This document shows positions 50,088-61,723 of a stretch of 64,000 bases of DNA, in pieces. Numbering within the stretch: position 1 is the stretch's first letter; each line of letters opens with the position of its first letter. The stretch lies in the NCBI RefSeq assembly GCF_000467125.1, contig NZ_BATJ01000002.1, positions 248,001 to 312,000 on the forward strand. The letters run 5' to 3'. The notes under the pieces are model-generated. The model was not told the origin of the DNA and did no database searches. It was given only the letters and a program-made list of their open reading frames with translations. The position numbers were made by a program, and so were the translations under genes. The DNA is from Vibrio proteolyticus NBRC 13287. Its GTDB lineage: Bacteria; Pseudomonadota; Gammaproteobacteria; Enterobacterales; Vibrionaceae.

Positions 50088-51389
50088 ATGCAAGTTACTG
50101 TTGAAACGCTAGAAGGCCTAGAGCGCCGTCTGAATATTACTGTTCCTGCTGCAAACATCGAAGATGCAGTGACAGCTGAACTACGCAACATCGCGAAAAA
50201 CCGTCGTTTCGATGGTTTCCGCAAAGGCAAAGTGCCAATGAAAATGGTTGCGAAGATGTACGGCAAAGCAGTACGTCAAGACGTGATGGGTGAAGTTATG
50301 CAACGTCACTTCATCGAAGCGATCGTGAAAGAGAAAATCAACCCAGCTGGCGCTCCAACTTTCGCACCGGTAGAAAACGAAGAAGGTAAAGACCTGGTTT
50401 TCGCTGCGACTTTCGAAGTTTACCCAGAAGTGGAACTGAAAGGTCTGGAAAGCATCACGGTTGAAAAGCCAGTAACAGAAGTTAACGATGCAGACGTCGA
50501 TGAGATGATCGAAACTCTGCGTAAGCAACAGGCAACTTGGAAAGAAGTTGACACAGCGGCTGAAGAAGGCTCTCGTGCAACGATCGATTTCGTTGGTTCT
50601 ATCGACGGTGAAGAATTCGAAGGCGGTAAAGCTGAGAACTTCCCTCTGGAAATGGGCGCAGGTCGCATGATTCCAGGTTTTGAAGACGGTATCACAGGTA
50701 AAACTGCGGGTATGGAATTCGAAATCGACGTGACTTTCCCAGAAGATTACCACGCTGAAAACCTGAAAGGTAAAGCAGCGAAGTTCGCCATCAAAGTGAA
50801 CAAAGTTGAAGCTCGCGAGCTTCCAGAACTGAACGATGAGTTCGTGTCTAAGTTCGGTGTTGCAGAAGGCGGCATTGACGCGCTTAAAGCTGAAGTTCGT
50901 AAGAACATGGAGCGCGAACTGAAGCAAGCTGTGAAGAACCGCATCAAAGAACAGGCTATCGACGGTCTGGTTAAAGAAAACGAAATCGACGTACCAGCAG
51001 CACTGATCGACCAGGAAATCAACGTCCTTCGTCAACAGGCAGCTCAGCGTTTCGGTGGCAACGTAGAAGCAGCAAACCAGCTTCCACGTGAGCTGTTCGA
51101 AGAGCAAGCAAAACGTCGCGTTGTTGTGGGTCTGCTTCTGGGTGAAGTGATCAAGTCTGAAGAGCTGAAAGCTGACGAAGACAAAGTGAAAGCACTGATC
51201 GAAGAGATGGCAACAGCGTACGAAGATCCATCAGAAGTGATCTCTTACTACGAACAGAACGAGCAAATGATGAACAACATGCGCAACGTTGCTCTGGAAG
51301 AGCAAGCAATTGACGCTATCATCGCTAAAGCACAGGTGACTGAAAAACAAGTTGGCTTTAACGAGCTGATGAACCAACCTGCTGCTTAA
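50088..51389 (+). CDS. tig: Trigger factor (ribosome-bound chaperone, peptidyl-prolyl isomerase)
   Basis: The 433-residue chaperone has the N-terminal ribosome-binding signature GFRKGKVP (about residues 44-51), a central FKBP-like PPIase domain (about 150-245, [20 protein letters not shown]) and a long helical C-terminal domain. It meets nascent chains at the ribosome exit. Codon use is strongly biased, as for highly expressed genes. It opens the conserved tig-clpP-clpX-lon block. Confidence 0.98.
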   Translation: MQVTVETLEGLERRLNITVPAANIEDAVTAELRNIAKNRRFDGFRKGKVPMKMVAKMYGKAVRQDVMGEVMQRHFIEAIVKEKINPAGAPTFAPVENEEGKDLVFAATFEVYPEVELKGLESITVEKPVTEVNDADVDEMIETLRKQQATWKEVDTAAEEGSRATIDFVGSIDGEEFEGGKAENFPLEMGAGRMIPGFEDGITGKTAGMEFEIDVTFPEDYHAENLKGKAAKFAIKVNKVEARELPELNDEFVSKFGVAEGGIDALKAEVRKNMERELKQAVKNRIKEQAIDGLVKENEIDVPAALIDQEINVLRQQAAQRFGGNVEAANQLPRELFEEQAKRRVVVGLLLGEVIKSEELKADEDKVKALIEEMATAYEDPSEVISYYEQNEQMMNNMRNVALEEQAIDAIIAKAQVTEKQVGFNELMNQPAA

Positions 51390-51441
51390 TAGGCAATATC
51401 TTGCGTAGAAGGTTGACTATGAGTTAACTATTCTGCTAACA

Positions 51442-51480
51442 ATGGTCCGTATGATATACATCATCCGGGCCATTTATTTT
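51442..51480 (+). terminator. Terminator between tig and clpP
   Basis: ATGGTCCGTATGAT pairs with ATCATCCGGGCCAT (two imperfect positions) around ATAC, followed by TTATTTT. It ends only a few bases before the clpP ribosome site. Confidence 0.75.
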
Positions 51481-51494
51481 AGGGACATAAGAAT

Positions 51495-52121
51495 ATGAGC
51501 TACCAAGAAAAAAATGCAATGTCGCCAATTCTGGACGCACTGGTACCTATGGTGGTTGAACAGACTTCCCGCGGCGAGCGCTCTTACGATATCTATTCTC
51601 GTCTGCTGAAAGATCGCGTGATTTTCCTTACGGGTCAGGTAGAAGACCACATGGCTAACCTTGTCGTGGCTCAGCTGCTTTTCCTGGAGTCGGAGAATCC
51701 TGACAAAGATATCTTCCTGTACATCAACTCACCTGGTGGCAGTGTGACTGCAGGCATGTCTATCTACGACACCATGCAGTTCATCAAACCAAACGTCAGC
51801 ACCCTGTGTATCGGTCAGGCCTGCTCAATGGGCGCGTTCTTGCTGGCTGGCGGTGCGCCAGGTAAACGTTATGTGCTGCCGAACTCGCGTGTTATGATTC
51901 ACCAACCGCTGGGTGGCTTCCAGGGGCAGGCATCGGATATTCAGATCCATGCGCAAGAAATCCTGAGCATTAAACAGAAGCTGAATACGCTGCTGGCTGA
52001 CCACACGGGTCAACCACTGGAAGTGATTGAGCGTGATACCGATCGTGATAACTTTATGTCAGCTCAGCAAGCGGTTGACTATGGTCTGGTTGACGCAGTG
52101 CTAACCCATCGTGGCGAGTAA
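51495..52121 (+). CDS. clpP: ATP-dependent Clp protease proteolytic subunit
   Basis: The 208-residue serine protease has the triad Ser111 ([11 protein letters not shown]), His136 (MIHQPLGG) and Asp185, with the E. coli numbering preserved. A short propeptide (about 14 residues) would be removed. It forms tetradecamers that work with ClpX, encoded next, and ClpA. AGGGACATAAGAAT precedes the ATG. Confidence 0.98.
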   Translation: MSYQEKNAMSPILDALVPMVVEQTSRGERSYDIYSRLLKDRVIFLTGQVEDHMANLVVAQLLFLESENPDKDIFLYINSPGGSVTAGMSIYDTMQFIKPNVSTLCIGQACSMGAFLLAGGAPGKRYVLPNSRVMIHQPLGGFQGQASDIQIHAQEILSIKQKLNTLLADHTGQPLEVIERDTDRDNFMSAQQAVDYGLVDAVLTHRGE

Positions 52122-52205
52122 CACACAAGCGGCGATTGAGTAACGCAATTCGGCTTAATTTGATATACACTCAAACATTATGAGTAAAGGCTAAGAGGTT
52201 AGCGA

Positions 52206-53486
52206 ATGACAGACAAAAGCAAAGAGAGCGGTAGTAGTAAACTGCTTTACTGTTCTTTCTGTGGCAAAAGCCAGCACGAAGTTCGCAAGCTAATCGCAGG
52301 CCCATCGGTTTACATTTGTGACGAGTGTGTCGATCTTTGTAACGACATTATTCGTGAAGAAATCAAAGATGTTCTGCCTAAGAAACAGTCGGAGGCGTTA
52401 CCTACGCCAAAGCAGATTCGTGAACACCTTGATGATTATGTGATTGGCCAAGATTACGCGAAGAAAGTGCTCGCTGTTGCGGTATATAACCACTACAAGC
52501 GTTTACGTAACGGTGACACCACCAGTGAAGGGGTGGAACTGGGTAAAAGTAACATCCTGTTGATTGGTCCGACAGGTAGCGGTAAAACGCTGCTTGCAGA
52601 AACGCTGGCGCGTTTCCTGGATGTACCATTTACTATGGCGGACGCAACCACGCTGACTGAAGCGGGGTATGTGGGTGAAGATGTTGAAAACATCATCCAA
52701 AAGCTGCTGCAAAAATGCGATTACGATGTAGCAAAAGCTGAACGTGGCATTGTTTACATCGACGAAATCGATAAGATTTCCCGTAAAGCAGAAAATCCAT
52801 CTATCACACGCGACGTTTCGGGTGAAGGTGTGCAGCAGGCGCTGCTGAAATTGATCGAAGGTACGGTTGCTTCTGTTCCTCCTCAGGGCGGGCGCAAACA
52901 TCCTCAGCAGGAGTTCCTGCAAGTGGACACGTCCAAGATCCTGTTCATCTGTGGCGGCGCATTTGCCGGCTTGGATAAGGTGATTGAACAACGTGTTGCC
53001 AAAGGAACCGGTATCGGGTTTGGTGCGGAAGTGCGCTCGAAAGACGAAAGCAAAACTGTCGGTGAGCTGTTCACTCAGGTAGAACCTGAAGACCTGGTGA
53101 AATACGGTTTGATTCCTGAGTTCATCGGTCGTCTGCCAGTGACAACAACACTGACAGAGTTGGACGAAGACGCGCTAATCCAAATCCTGCGTGAACCAAA
53201 GAATGCACTGACGAAACAGTATGCTGCCTTGTTCGATCTGGAAGAGGTTGAGCTTGAGTTCCGTGAAGATGCGCTCAGTGCGATCGCGAAGAAAGCGATG
53301 GAGCGTAAAACGGGTGCTCGTGGTCTGCGTTCTATTCTGGAAAGCGTGCTGCTGGAAACCATGTACGAGCTACCGTCTTCTACTGACGTGAGCAAAGTCG
53401 TGATTGATGAATCGGTGATCAATGGCGAGTCTGAACCGCTGTTGATTTACACCAACTCAGACAACCAAGCTGCTGGCGCTGAGTAA
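52206..53486 (+). CDS. clpX: Clp protease ATPase/unfoldase ClpX
   Basis: The 426-residue AAA+ unfoldase has an N-terminal zinc-binding domain (CSFCGKSQ ... CDECVDLC), Walker A GPTGSGKT, Walker B YIDEIDKI, sensor motifs and the IGF-type ClpP docking loop ([10 protein letters not shown]). It recognises tagged substrates and feeds them to ClpP, whose gene lies 84 bp upstream. A strong terminator follows. Confidence 0.98.
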   Translation: MTDKSKESGSSKLLYCSFCGKSQHEVRKLIAGPSVYICDECVDLCNDIIREEIKDVLPKKQSEALPTPKQIREHLDDYVIGQDYAKKVLAVAVYNHYKRLRNGDTTSEGVELGKSNILLIGPTGSGKTLLAETLARFLDVPFTMADATTLTEAGYVGEDVENIIQKLLQKCDYDVAKAERGIVYIDEIDKISRKAENPSITRDVSGEGVQQALLKLIEGTVASVPPQGGRKHPQQEFLQVDTSKILFICGGAFAGLDKVIEQRVAKGTGIGFGAEVRSKDESKTVGELFTQVEPEDLVKYGLIPEFIGRLPVTTTLTELDEDALIQILREPKNALTKQYAALFDLEEVELEFREDALSAIAKKAMERKTGARGLRSILESVLLETMYELPSSTDVSKVVIDESVINGESEPLLIYTNSDNQAAGAE

Positions 53487-53505
53487 CAAAACAGCAAAAT
53501 AAAAC

Positions 53506-53533
53506 AGGAGGCAATTATTGCCTCCTTTTTTTT
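53506..53533 (+). terminator. Rho-independent terminator of clpX
   Basis: AGGAGGCAAT pairs with ATTGCCTCCT, followed by eight T residues, 20 bp after the clpX stop. Confidence 0.92.
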
Positions 53534-53542
53534 ATTCTTTCA

Positions 53543-53570
53543 TTGAATCCAACAAATTAGGCCCCATATA
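53543..53570 (+). promoter_or_regulatory. Sigma-32 heat-shock promoter of lon
   Basis: TTGAATC and CCCCATATA are separated by 12 bp, matching the sigma-32 pattern (CTTGAAA, then CCCCATnT). It lies 48 bp before the lon ATG, as expected for this heat-shock protease. Confidence 0.72.
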
Positions 53571-53617
53571 CTGCATAACAGTCAGAGTTAAAACGTGATA
53601 GCGGAAGAGAGAATTAT

Positions 53618-55969
53618 ATGAACTTGGAACGTTCCGAGCGTATCGAGATCCCCGTGCTGCCACTGCGCGATGTGGTCGTTTACCCGCATATGGTTATTCC
53701 TTTGTTTGTTGGCCGTGAAAAATCAATCAGCTGCCTGGAAGCAGCGATGGATAACAACAAGCAAGTGTTACTGGTTGCACAAAAGCAGGCAGAAACCGAT
53801 GAGCCAACAGTTGAGGACCTATTTGAAGTAGGGACAGTGGCGACCATTCTGCAGTTACTGAAACTGCCAGACGGTACTGTAAAAGTGCTGGTTGAAGGCC
53901 AGCAGCGTGCCAAGATCCACTCCATTACCCAAGACGATTTCTTTCTTGCCGATGCAGAATACCTGCAGACGCCTGAATTAGACGAGAAAGAACAAGAAGT
54001 CATCGTTCGTAGCGCAATCAATCAGTTTGAAGGTTTCATCAAACTGAACAAAAAGATTCCACCTGAGGTACTGACGTCGCTGAATGGCATCGATGAAGCG
54101 GCTCGCCTGGCAGACACTATTGCCGCTCATATGCCGCTGAAACTGAACGACAAGCAGCAAGTATTGGAAATTCTGGATGTGACTGAGCGTCTTGAATTTT
54201 TGATGGGGCAGATGGAGTCAGAAATCGACCTGCTGCAAGTCGAAAAGCGCATTCGCAGCCGCGTTAAAAAGCAGATGGAAAAATCTCAGCGCGAGTACTA
54301 CCTCAACGAGCAGATGAAAGCCATCCAGAAAGAACTGGGTGAAATGGATGACGCGCCGGACGAGTTTGAAGCGCTGAAGCAAAAGATTGAAGAGGCAAAA
54401 ATGCCTCAGGAAGCGCGCGAAAAAACTGAGCAGGAACTGCAAAAGCTGAAGATGATGTCCCCGATGTCAGCGGAGGCCACTGTGGTACGCAGCTACATCG
54501 ATTGGATGGTCAGCGTGCCGTGGAATAAACGTTCTAAGGTGAAAAAGAATCTGGCGAAAGCGGAAGAGATCCTGAACGAAGACCACTACGGCCTGGAGCG
54601 CGTGAAAGAACGTATCCTTGAGTATCTCGCCGTGCAGAACCGGATCAACAAACTGAAAGGTCCAATTCTGTGCCTGGTAGGGCCTCCGGGGGTGGGTAAA
54701 ACCTCATTAGGTCGTTCGATTGCAGCTGCTACTGGGCGCAAATATGTGCGCATGGCTCTGGGTGGGGTTCGTGATGAAGCGGAGATCCGTGGTCACCGCC
54801 GCACTTACATTGGTTCTCTGCCAGGTAAACTGATTCAGAAAATGTCCAAAGTAGGGGTTCGGAACCCGTTGTTCCTGCTGGATGAAATCGACAAGATGTC
54901 ATCAGACATGCGTGGCGACCCGGCTTCGGCCTTACTTGAGGTACTGGATCCAGAACAGAACAACTCGTTCAACGACCATTATCTGGAAGTTGATTACGAT
55001 CTGTCGGATGTGATGTTTGTTGCGACATCGAACTCAATGAACATTCCAGGGCCGCTGCTAGACCGTATGGAAGTGATTCGTCTGTCGGGGTATACCGAAG
55101 ATGAAAAACTCAATATCGCTAAGCGTCACTTGGTTGAAAAGCAGGTGAAGCGCAACGGCCTGAAACCGCACGAAATTGAAATTGCTGATTCGGCGATCAT
55201 CGGTATCATCCGTTACTACACCCGTGAAGCGGGCGTGCGTAACCTGGAGCGTGAAATCTCCAAGATCTGTCGCAAAGCGGTGAAGAATATTTTGCTGGAC
55301 AACGACATCAAGTCGGTGACCGTCACGATGGACAACCTGAAAGATTATTTGGGTGTGCAACGTCATGACTACGGCAAAGCCGATGATATGAACCGTATTG
55401 GTCAGGTGATTGGTCTGGCATGGACGGAAGTTGGTGGCGATCTGCTGACGATTGAAACTCAGTCAATGCCGGGTAAAGGTAAGCTGACGCAAACCGGCTC
55501 CCTGGGTGATGTGATGCAGGAATCGATTCAGGCTGCAATGACAGTGGTTCGCTCTCGTGCTGATGCGCTGGGCATCAATAACGACTTCTATGAGAAGAAA
55601 GACATCCACGTGCACGTTCCGGAAGGGGCGACACCAAAAGACGGGCCAAGTGCGGGTATCGCCATGTGCACCGCTCTGGTCTCCAGCTTGACAGGCAACC
55701 CGGTCAAAGCGGACGTTGCGATGACAGGTGAGATCACATTGCGTGGTGAAGTGCTGCCTATCGGTGGTTTGAAAGAAAAACTGTTGGCAGCACACCGTGG
55801 TGGCATTAAGACGGTTCTGATTCCTAAGGATAACGAACGCGATCTGGAAGAAATTCCGGACAACGTGATTGCTGACCTGACCGTGATCCCTGTCCAGTGG
55901 ATTGATGAAGTTCTCAAAGTTGCGCTAGAGCGAGACCCGTCAGGTGTCGAATTTAACGTTAAAAAATAG
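53618..55969 (+). CDS. lon: ATP-dependent protease Lon
   Basis: The 783-residue protease has an N-terminal substrate domain ([22 protein letters not shown]), a coiled coil, an AAA+ domain (Walker [10 protein letters not shown]; Walker [11 protein letters not shown]) and a C-terminal protease domain with catalytic Ser in DGPSAGIAM (near residue 678) and Lys near 721. It degrades misfolded and regulatory proteins. Its length equals that of E. coli Lon to within one residue. It has its own heat-shock promoter and terminator. Confidence 0.98.
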   Translation: MNLERSERIEIPVLPLRDVVVYPHMVIPLFVGREKSISCLEAAMDNNKQVLLVAQKQAETDEPTVEDLFEVGTVATILQLLKLPDGTVKVLVEGQQRAKIHSITQDDFFLADAEYLQTPELDEKEQEVIVRSAINQFEGFIKLNKKIPPEVLTSLNGIDEAARLADTIAAHMPLKLNDKQQVLEILDVTERLEFLMGQMESEIDLLQVEKRIRSRVKKQMEKSQREYYLNEQMKAIQKELGEMDDAPDEFEALKQKIEEAKMPQEAREKTEQELQKLKMMSPMSAEATVVRSYIDWMVSVPWNKRSKVKKNLAKAEEILNEDHYGLERVKERILEYLAVQNRINKLKGPILCLVGPPGVGKTSLGRSIAAATGRKYVRMALGGVRDEAEIRGHRRTYIGSLPGKLIQKMSKVGVRNPLFLLDEIDKMSSDMRGDPASALLEVLDPEQNNSFNDHYLEVDYDLSDVMFVATSNSMNIPGPLLDRMEVIRLSGYTEDEKLNIAKRHLVEKQVKRNGLKPHEIEIADSAIIGIIRYYTREAGVRNLEREISKICRKAVKNILLDNDIKSVTVTMDNLKDYLGVQRHDYGKADDMNRIGQVIGLAWTEVGGDLLTIETQSMPGKGKLTQTGSLGDVMQESIQAAMTVVRSRADALGINNDFYEKKDIHVHVPEGATPKDGPSAGIAMCTALVSSLTGNPVKADVAMTGEITLRGEVLPIGGLKEKLLAAHRGGIKTVLIPKDNERDLEEIPDNVIADLTVIPVQWIDEVLKVALERDPSGVEFNVKK

Positions 55970-55999
55970 TGATGTGCAGCAAAAATAAGTAAAAGATTG

Positions 56000-56038
56000 C
56001 GCTGATAGGCCGAAAAAGGCTTGTCAGCGTTTTTTTTG
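56000..56038 (+). terminator. Rho-independent terminator of lon
   Basis: CGCTGA pairs with TCAGCG with an inner GCC/GGC pair, followed by eight T residues, about 30 bp after the stop. Confidence 0.87.
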
Positions 56039-56161
56039 GACGCTAACGTTACCAACATAGCTGGAAAGCCTTTTGGAACGGGGCCTCCGGCTAAATTTGA
56101 AACTTAATGGAACGAATATGCTACCCATAAAAATACTAAGGTAGCGCAAAGGGGAATCACA

Positions 56162-56434
56162 GTGAATAAAACACAATTAGTAGAAAAAATCGCTTCAAGT
56201 GCAGATATCTCAAAAGCATCAGCAGGCCGTGCGCTGGACGCATTCATTGATGCAGTAAGCGATACGCTGCAGACTGGCGATCAAGTGGCTCTGGTTGGCT
56301 TCGGTACTTTCAGTGTTCGCACTCGTGCTGCACGTACTGGTCGTAACCCAAAAACTGGTGAAGAAATCCAAATCGCAGAAGCTAAAGTACCTGGCTTCAA
56401 AGCAGGCAAAGCTCTGAAAGACGCTTGTAACTAA
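56162..56434 (+). CDS. hupB: DNA-binding protein HU-beta
   Basis: The 90-residue nucleoid protein starts with GTG at 56162, preceded by AAGGGGAATCACA. It has the HU sequence [11 protein letters not shown]..., the beta-arm [11 protein letters not shown] and the ending [12 protein letters not shown]. It bends and compacts DNA as a dimer. Its position between lon and ppiD is conserved in enterics and vibrios, which favours HU-beta over HU-alpha. Confidence 0.97.
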   Translation: MNKTQLVEKIASSADISKASAGRALDAFIDAVSDTLQTGDQVALVGFGTFSVRTRAARTGRNPKTGEEIQIAEAKVPGFKAGKALKDACN

Positions 56435-56488
56435 GCCTGATTTCGAAATTTGCGGCTAACTGCAAATTAATTCGAACCTTTTTAATTT

Positions 56489-56520
56489 ATGCGCATCCTA
56501 CTGATGCGCATTTCTTTTTC
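56489..56520 (+). terminator. Terminator of hupB
   Basis: ATGCGCAT pairs with ATGCGCAT (self-complementary) around CCTACTG, followed by TTCTTTTTC. Confidence 0.75.
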
Positions 56521-56588
56521 TGATATCATCGCGCTATTAAATTTTGACGTTGAAGTAGCAAACTTCATTTCTGGAGAGCAGATAGACT

Positions 56589-58442
56589 ATGATGGAGCGA
56601 TTACGCGAAGGCGTGAATAGCATCGCGGTAAAAATTATACTTGGACTAATCATCCTTTCCTTTGTTTTCGCGGGTGTAGGTAGCTACCTGGTCAGCGGTA
56701 GCAGTAATGCAGCAGCCAAAGTCGGCAGTACCGAAATTGGTCGCGGCGAGTTCGAGCAAGCTTATCAAAACGAGCGTAATCGTATGCAGGCTCAACTGGG
56801 TGATTACTTCTCAACCCTTTTATCTGATCCAGGTTATGTTCAGTCATTCCGTAAATCTGTACTGGATCGCATGATCAACGACGTTCTGTTGGAACAGCAC
56901 GCAGAGTCGTTGGGTCTGCGCGTTAGCGACGATCAAGTCCGTCAGATGATCCTGGAAATGCCTCAGTTTCAGAGTGATGGTCAATTTGATCAGGAAATTT
57001 ATCAGGCCGCATTGCGCCGCGCAGGTTTCTCGCCAGATAGCTTTGCTGAGTACCTGCGTCGTGATCTTGTCCGTAACCAGTTGCTAACGGCAATTCAGGG
57101 CAGTGATTTCTCTCTCAAAGGTGAAGTGGAAGCGCAGAGCAAATTGATCACTCAGACGCGTGATATTCGTAAACTGACACTGTCTTTGAGCGACTTTGCA
57201 GACAAAGTACAACTGACGGATGAAGAAATTCAGGAATATTACCAACAAAACCCTGAGCGTTTCACGCGTCCGGAACAGTACAAAATTGCCTACATCGAAC
57301 TGTCAGCTCAACAAATGAAAGACAAGCTGAAGGTGTCAGATGAGGAAGCGCAGAGCTACTACAACGAGCATTTAGATAAATACTCTTCGCAGGCTCAGCG
57401 TAAAGTCAGTCATATTCTGATCAAAGACGAGAAAAAAGCCGACGCTGTTCTGGCTGAACTGAAAGGTGGTGCGGATTTCTCTGAGGTAGCAAAGGAAAAA
57501 TCGGAAGATATCGGCAGTGCGGAATCTGGCGGCTCATTGGGGTGGATTGAACAAGGCGTCATGGATCCTGCATTTGAACTGGCGGCATTTGGTCTTAAGA
57601 ATCCTGGTGATATGAGTGGCGTGGTCAAATCAGACTTTGGTTTCCACATCATCAAGCTGGATGATGTGAAAGACGCCGTCGCTAAACCATACTCGGAAGT
57701 CGCGGCATCAATAAAACAAGAGTTGAAAGATCAGATAGCGGTCAATGAATTCTATGACCTGCAGACCACGCTTGAGAAAGTGGCGTTTGAATCTTCCGAT
57801 TCTTTGGATGATGCGGCGAAAGCGGTGGGTCAAACGGTTCACACCACGGACTTTATTTCTCAGCAAGACGCACCTGATGTACTGAAAAATCAGTCGGTAA
57901 TGCAGGCAATCACGTCGCCTGAAGTGAAAGAAGACGGCATGAACTCTGAAGTCATCGAAGTGGCACCTGAACACGTTGTTGTGGTACGAGTCGACGACTC
58001 TCGTCCTGAAACGGTTCTGCCTTTGGAAGACGTAAAAGAGCAGGTCATAACCCAACTGTCTAAGGTGAAAGGCGAGCAACAAGCGCTTGAACTGGCTGAG
58101 CAGTTGGTGGCTGAGCTGAAAGACGGTAAGCAGGAGTTGTTGTCTCAGAACAATCTGGCGTTTGGTGAACTAGAGAAAATTGACCGCAGTTCGCCGCTGG
58201 CTAACACGGTTTATGCGATGGCCAAACCTCAGGACGGTAAGCCAGTGTATGCGCAGGCAAAAGAGATGAACGGTGACATTGCGGTTGTGCAGCTTGAGAA
58301 GGTTGAAGCGGACATTGATCCTCAGTACAACCAACAAATCGGTACTCAACTGACGCAGTTGAACTCGCAAAAAGATTTGTCGGGTGTGCTGAGTATCTTG
58401 CGCGCCAACACCGACATTGAGTACTACTCTGTGAGTCAGTAA
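56589..58442 (+). CDS. ppiD: Periplasmic folding factor PpiD (SurA N-type plus parvulin domain)
   Basis: The 617-residue inner-membrane-anchored chaperone has one N-terminal helix (about 12-36, IAVKIILGLIILSFVFAGVGSYL) and a SurA-like N domain. A parvulin-type PPIase domain follows (about 270-370, SHILIKDEKKADAVLAEL ... GSLGWIEQG ... FGFHIIKL), then a C-terminal part. It helps fold proteins leaving the Sec translocon. GGAGAGCAGATAGACT precedes the first of two ATGs. Confidence 0.96.
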   Translation: MMERLREGVNSIAVKIILGLIILSFVFAGVGSYLVSGSSNAAAKVGSTEIGRGEFEQAYQNERNRMQAQLGDYFSTLLSDPGYVQSFRKSVLDRMINDVLLEQHAESLGLRVSDDQVRQMILEMPQFQSDGQFDQEIYQAALRRAGFSPDSFAEYLRRDLVRNQLLTAIQGSDFSLKGEVEAQSKLITQTRDIRKLTLSLSDFADKVQLTDEEIQEYYQQNPERFTRPEQYKIAYIELSAQQMKDKLKVSDEEAQSYYNEHLDKYSSQAQRKVSHILIKDEKKADAVLAELKGGADFSEVAKEKSEDIGSAESGGSLGWIEQGVMDPAFELAAFGLKNPGDMSGVVKSDFGFHIIKLDDVKDAVAKPYSEVAASIKQELKDQIAVNEFYDLQTTLEKVAFESSDSLDDAAKAVGQTVHTTDFISQQDAPDVLKNQSVMQAITSPEVKEDGMNSEVIEVAPEHVVVVRVDDSRPETVLPLEDVKEQVITQLSKVKGEQQALELAEQLVAELKDGKQELLSQNNLAFGELEKIDRSSPLANTVYAMAKPQDGKPVYAQAKEMNGDIAVVQLEKVEADIDPQYNQQIGTQLTQLNSQKDLSGVLSILRANTDIEYYSVSQ

Positions 58443-58475
58443 GCAGTTTTCATGCAACTGACAATGAGACAAAGA

Positions 58476-58504
58476 CGGGCTGCATTTGCAGCCCGTTTTA
58501 TTTT
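58476..58504 (+). terminator. Rho-independent terminator of ppiD
   Basis: ACGGGCTGC pairs with GCAGCCCGT around ATTT, followed by TTTATTTTT. Confidence 0.9.
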
Positions 58505-58580
58505 TCCTTAGTCCGCAATGCGATGCGATACAGGATACTTTAGTTTGTGTCTTCGGTTAACAATCAAACGAGGAACTCTC

Positions 58581-58877
58581 ATGTCAGTGAAAAAATGGAT
58601 GGCAACAGCGTTATTTGCCTTGCTGTTGCCTGTTGCATCGGTGCAGGCCGCAGATTCGGCGGAAAAGTATGAAGGGATTGAAATTACGGTGAATGTAAAC
58701 ACCGCCAGTGCGGAAGAACTGGCGACGTTGCTCAGTGGTGTCGGTCTGAAGAAAGCACAGGCTATTGTCGACTACCGGGAACAAAATGGAGGCTTTGTGT
58801 CAGCCGAACAGTTGGCCGAAGTGAAAGGCATTGGCCCGGCTTTAGTGGAGAAAAATCGCGCACGCATTCAGCTGTAA
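58581..58877 (+). CDS. ComEA-like helix-hairpin-helix DNA-binding protein
   Basis: The start chosen is the ATG at 58581 (MSVKKWMATALFA), with CGAGGAACTCTC before it; an earlier ATG at 58518 lies inside the ppiD terminator region. The 98-residue protein has a signal peptide (about 1-24, SVQAAD) and two HhH motifs (LLSGVGLKKAQAIVDYREQ and LAEVKGIGPALVEKNRARI). In competent vibrios such proteins bind incoming DNA in the periplasm; this position after ppiD is also seen for YbaV-type proteins. Confidence 0.88.
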   Translation: MSVKKWMATALFALLLPVASVQAADSAEKYEGIEITVNVNTASAEELATLLSGVGLKKAQAIVDYREQNGGFVSAEQLAEVKGIGPALVEKNRARIQL

Positions 58878-59030
58878 AAGTATGGACACGGTCAAGTGTG
58901 ACTCGTGTCCGTTAAAAAATGGGCTTTTGTCCGATCCCGGCTAGCACCTCTTAGGTAATCCCTTTATAATTCTGTGCCGTCAAAAACCAAGAGTTTTCTG
59001 ACTTGGTTTAGAATCAAAATGGAGTAAGAC

Positions 59031-59711
59031 ATGTCCTCTCAAACACCGGTTATTACCGTTGATGGACCAAGTGGTGCTGGTAAAGGCACGCTTTGTATGC
59101 AGTTGGCTGATAAGCTGGGTTTTCACCTTCTTGATTCCGGGGCGATCTATCGGGTTCTCGCACTGGCAGCCATTCACCATGGCGTGGACACAGAATCAGA
59201 GGACGCGCTCGTACCCCTAGCGACACATCTGGATGTCCAGTTCATTGCCGAAGGAGATTTGGTCAGAGTGATTCTGGAAGGCGAGGACGTTTCCAGAGAG
59301 CTGCGCAAAGAAGAAACGGGGATGGCCGCGTCGAAAGTGGCAGCGTTGCCACGAGTGCGTGAAGCTTTGTTGCGTCGTCAACGCGCGTTTGCAGACGGCA
59401 AAGGTCTGGTGGCTGATGGCAGAGATATGGGGACCGTCGTCTTCCCGCAAGCTGAAGTCAAAATCTTTTTAGATGCCAGTGCCGAAGAGCGTGCCCAGCG
59501 CCGCCTGAAACAGTTGCAAGGCAAGGGCTTAGATGTTAGATTTGACGACCTTTTGAGCGAGATCCAAGAGCGTGACGATCGCGATCGTAACCGCCCGGTG
59601 GCGCCATTGCGCCCTGCAGAGGATGCGCTTTTGCTGGATTCTACTGCAATGAGTATCGACGAAGTGGTAGAAAAGGCACTAAACTATATCGAATCAAAGC
59701 TTGCTGAATAA
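59031..59711 (+). CDS. cmk: Cytidylate kinase
   Basis: The 226-residue kinase phosphorylates CMP and dCMP. The P-loop GPSGAGKGT is at about 13-21, followed by [12 protein letters not shown], then [13 protein letters not shown] and RDDRDRNRP, all family signatures. It lies 109 bp before rpsA, the usual cmk-rpsA-ihfB order. Confidence 0.97.
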   Translation: MSSQTPVITVDGPSGAGKGTLCMQLADKLGFHLLDSGAIYRVLALAAIHHGVDTESEDALVPLATHLDVQFIAEGDLVRVILEGEDVSRELRKEETGMAASKVAALPRVREALLRRQRAFADGKGLVADGRDMGTVVFPQAEVKIFLDASAEERAQRRLKQLQGKGLDVRFDDLLSEIQERDDRDRNRPVAPLRPAEDALLLDSTAMSIDEVVEKALNYIESKLAE

Positions 59712-59819
59712 CGAGTTCATCAAGCTGAGAGCGTCGGTCGCATGGATGATGACTGGCGAAGTTAATAACCCCATGAGGTAGGATACCCGTGGACGTTTAC
59801 TTTATTGAAGATTAATTAA

Positions 59820-61490
59820 ATGACTGAATCTTTTGCTCAACTCTTTGAAGAGTTTCTAAACGAAACAGAATTCCAACAAGGCAGCATCGTTAAAGGTACT
59901 GTAGTAGCTATCGAGAACGGTTTCGTTCTTGTTGATGCTGGTCTTAAGTCTGAATCTGCTATCCCTGCTGAACAGTTCAAGAACGCTGCTGGCGAGCTTG
60001 AAGTTGAAGTTGGTGCTGAAGTAGACGTAGCTCTAGACGCTGTTGAAGATGGTTTCGGTGAAACTCAACTTTCTCGTGAGAAAGCTAAGCGTCACGAAGC
60101 TTGGATCGTTCTTGAGAAAGCTTACGAAGAAGCTGAAACTGTTGTTGGTATCATCAACGGTAAAGTTAAAGGCGGTTTCACTGTTGAACTAAACGGTATC
60201 CGTGCTTTCCTTCCTGGCTCTCTGGTAGACGTACGTCCAATCCGCGACACTGCTCACCTGGAAAACAAAGAGCTAGAGTTCAAAGTAATCAAGCTAGACC
60301 AGAAGCGTAACAACGTAGTTGTTTCTCGCCGCGCAGTTATCGAATCTGAAAACAGCGTTGAGCGTGATGAGCTGCTGGAAACTCTACAAGAAGGTAGCGA
60401 AGTTAAAGGTATCGTTAAGAACCTGACTGACTACGGTGCGTTCGTAGACCTAGGTGGTGTAGACGGTCTTCTGCACATCACTGACATGGCTTGGAAACGC
60501 GTTAAGCACCCATCAGAAATCGTTAACGTTGGTGATGAAATCACTGTTAAAGTTCTGAAGTTCGACCGTGAGCGTACTCGTGTATCTCTAGGTCTGAAAC
60601 AACTGGGTGAAGATCCATGGGTAGCAATCGCTAAGCGTTACCCAGAAGGTCACAAACTGACTGGTCGCGTAACTAACCTGACTGACTACGGCTGCTTCGT
60701 TGAAATCGAAGAAGGCGTTGAAGGTCTGGTACACGTTTCTGAAATGGACTGGACTAACAAGAACATTCACCCATCTAAAGTTGTTAATGTAGGCGACGAA
60801 GTTGAGGTTATGGTTCTTGAAATCGACGAAGAACGTCGTCGTATTTCTCTAGGCCTGAAACAGTGTAAAGCTAACCCATGGCAGTCTTTCGCTGAAGCGC
60901 AAGCTAAAGGCGATAAAGTAACTGGTAAGATCAAGTCTATCACTGACTTCGGTATCTTCATCGGTCTTGACGGCGGCATCGACGGTCTGGTTCACCTGTC
61001 TGATATCTCTTGGAACGTTCCAGGTGAAGAAGCAGTACGTGAATACAAGAAAGGCGACGAAATCTCTGCAGTTGTTCTAGCTGTAGATGCAGAGCGTGAG
61101 CGCATTTCTCTGGGCGTTAAGCAAATGGAAAATGACCCATTCAACGCTTACGTTGCAGACAACAAGAAAGGCACTCTAGTTAACGGTACTGTTACAGCCG
61201 TTGACGCTAAAGGCGCTACTGTTGAGCTGGAAGAAGGCGTAGAAGGTTACATCCGCGCTTCTGAAGTTGCTCGTGACCGCGTAGAAGACGCATCTCTGAT
61301 CCTGAGCGCTGGTGACAGTGTTGAAGCGAAGTTCACCGGTGTTGACCGTAAGAACCGCGTAATCAACTTGTCTATCAAAGCTAAAGACGAAGCTGAAGAG
61401 CAAGAAGCAATGGCATCTATCAACAAGCAAGATGAAGGTGCATTCGGTAACGCTATGGCTGACGCGTTCAAAGCTGCTAAAGGCGAATAA
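59820..61490 (+). CDS. rpsA: 30S ribosomal protein S1
   Basis: The 556-residue protein consists of six S1/OB-fold repeats (for example [26 protein letters not shown] and [27 protein letters not shown]). It recruits mRNA to the ribosome. Codon use is extremely biased (many GTT, GCT, GGT, CGT), unlike the sugar and peptide operons. The length equals E. coli S1 (557) to within one residue. Confidence 0.98.
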   Translation: MTESFAQLFEEFLNETEFQQGSIVKGTVVAIENGFVLVDAGLKSESAIPAEQFKNAAGELEVEVGAEVDVALDAVEDGFGETQLSREKAKRHEAWIVLEKAYEEAETVVGIINGKVKGGFTVELNGIRAFLPGSLVDVRPIRDTAHLENKELEFKVIKLDQKRNNVVVSRRAVIESENSVERDELLETLQEGSEVKGIVKNLTDYGAFVDLGGVDGLLHITDMAWKRVKHPSEIVNVGDEITVKVLKFDRERTRVSLGLKQLGEDPWVAIAKRYPEGHKLTGRVTNLTDYGCFVEIEEGVEGLVHVSEMDWTNKNIHPSKVVNVGDEVEVMVLEIDEERRRISLGLKQCKANPWQSFAEAQAKGDKVTGKIKSITDFGIFIGLDGGIDGLVHLSDISWNVPGEEAVREYKKGDEISAVVLAVDAERERISLGVKQMENDPFNAYVADNKKGTLVNGTVTAVDAKGATVELEEGVEGYIRASEVARDRVEDASLILSAGDSVEAKFTGVDRKNRVINLSIKAKDEAEEQEAMASINKQDEGAFGNAMADAFKAAKGE

Positions 61491-61502
61491 TTCTCGTCTT
61501 AT

Positions 61503-61534
61503 AAAAAAGGAGCCCATTGGGCTCCTTTTTTTTG
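61503..61534 (+). terminator. Rho-independent terminator of rpsA
   Basis: AAAAAAGGAGCCC pairs with GGGCTCCTTTTTT around ATT, 12 bp after the stop. Confidence 0.93.
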
Positions 61535-61723
61535 TCCGTAAAAAGTGCAATTTGTCTTGCGTCGTTATAAGTCAACCTATCATCTGCCACAGGAACTTAG
61601 TCTATAGTTTATTTAACCGCTAAGTAGATGTGTGAATTTTCAGCTATAATCTAAGCAAGTGTTTGTTGGAACTGAAATTCCTGACTATAATGACTGAAAA
61701 ATTGATGCGAGAAGAGGGGAACT

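Noticed and set aside
50181..51107. Long antisense frame (308 codons) opposite tig
   Set aside because: It is a mirror of the codon bias of a highly expressed gene, full of Phe/Leu/Val, with no ribosome site.
59820..61490. Internal repeats in rpsA
   Set aside because: They are the S1 domain repeats of a normal ribosomal protein S1.
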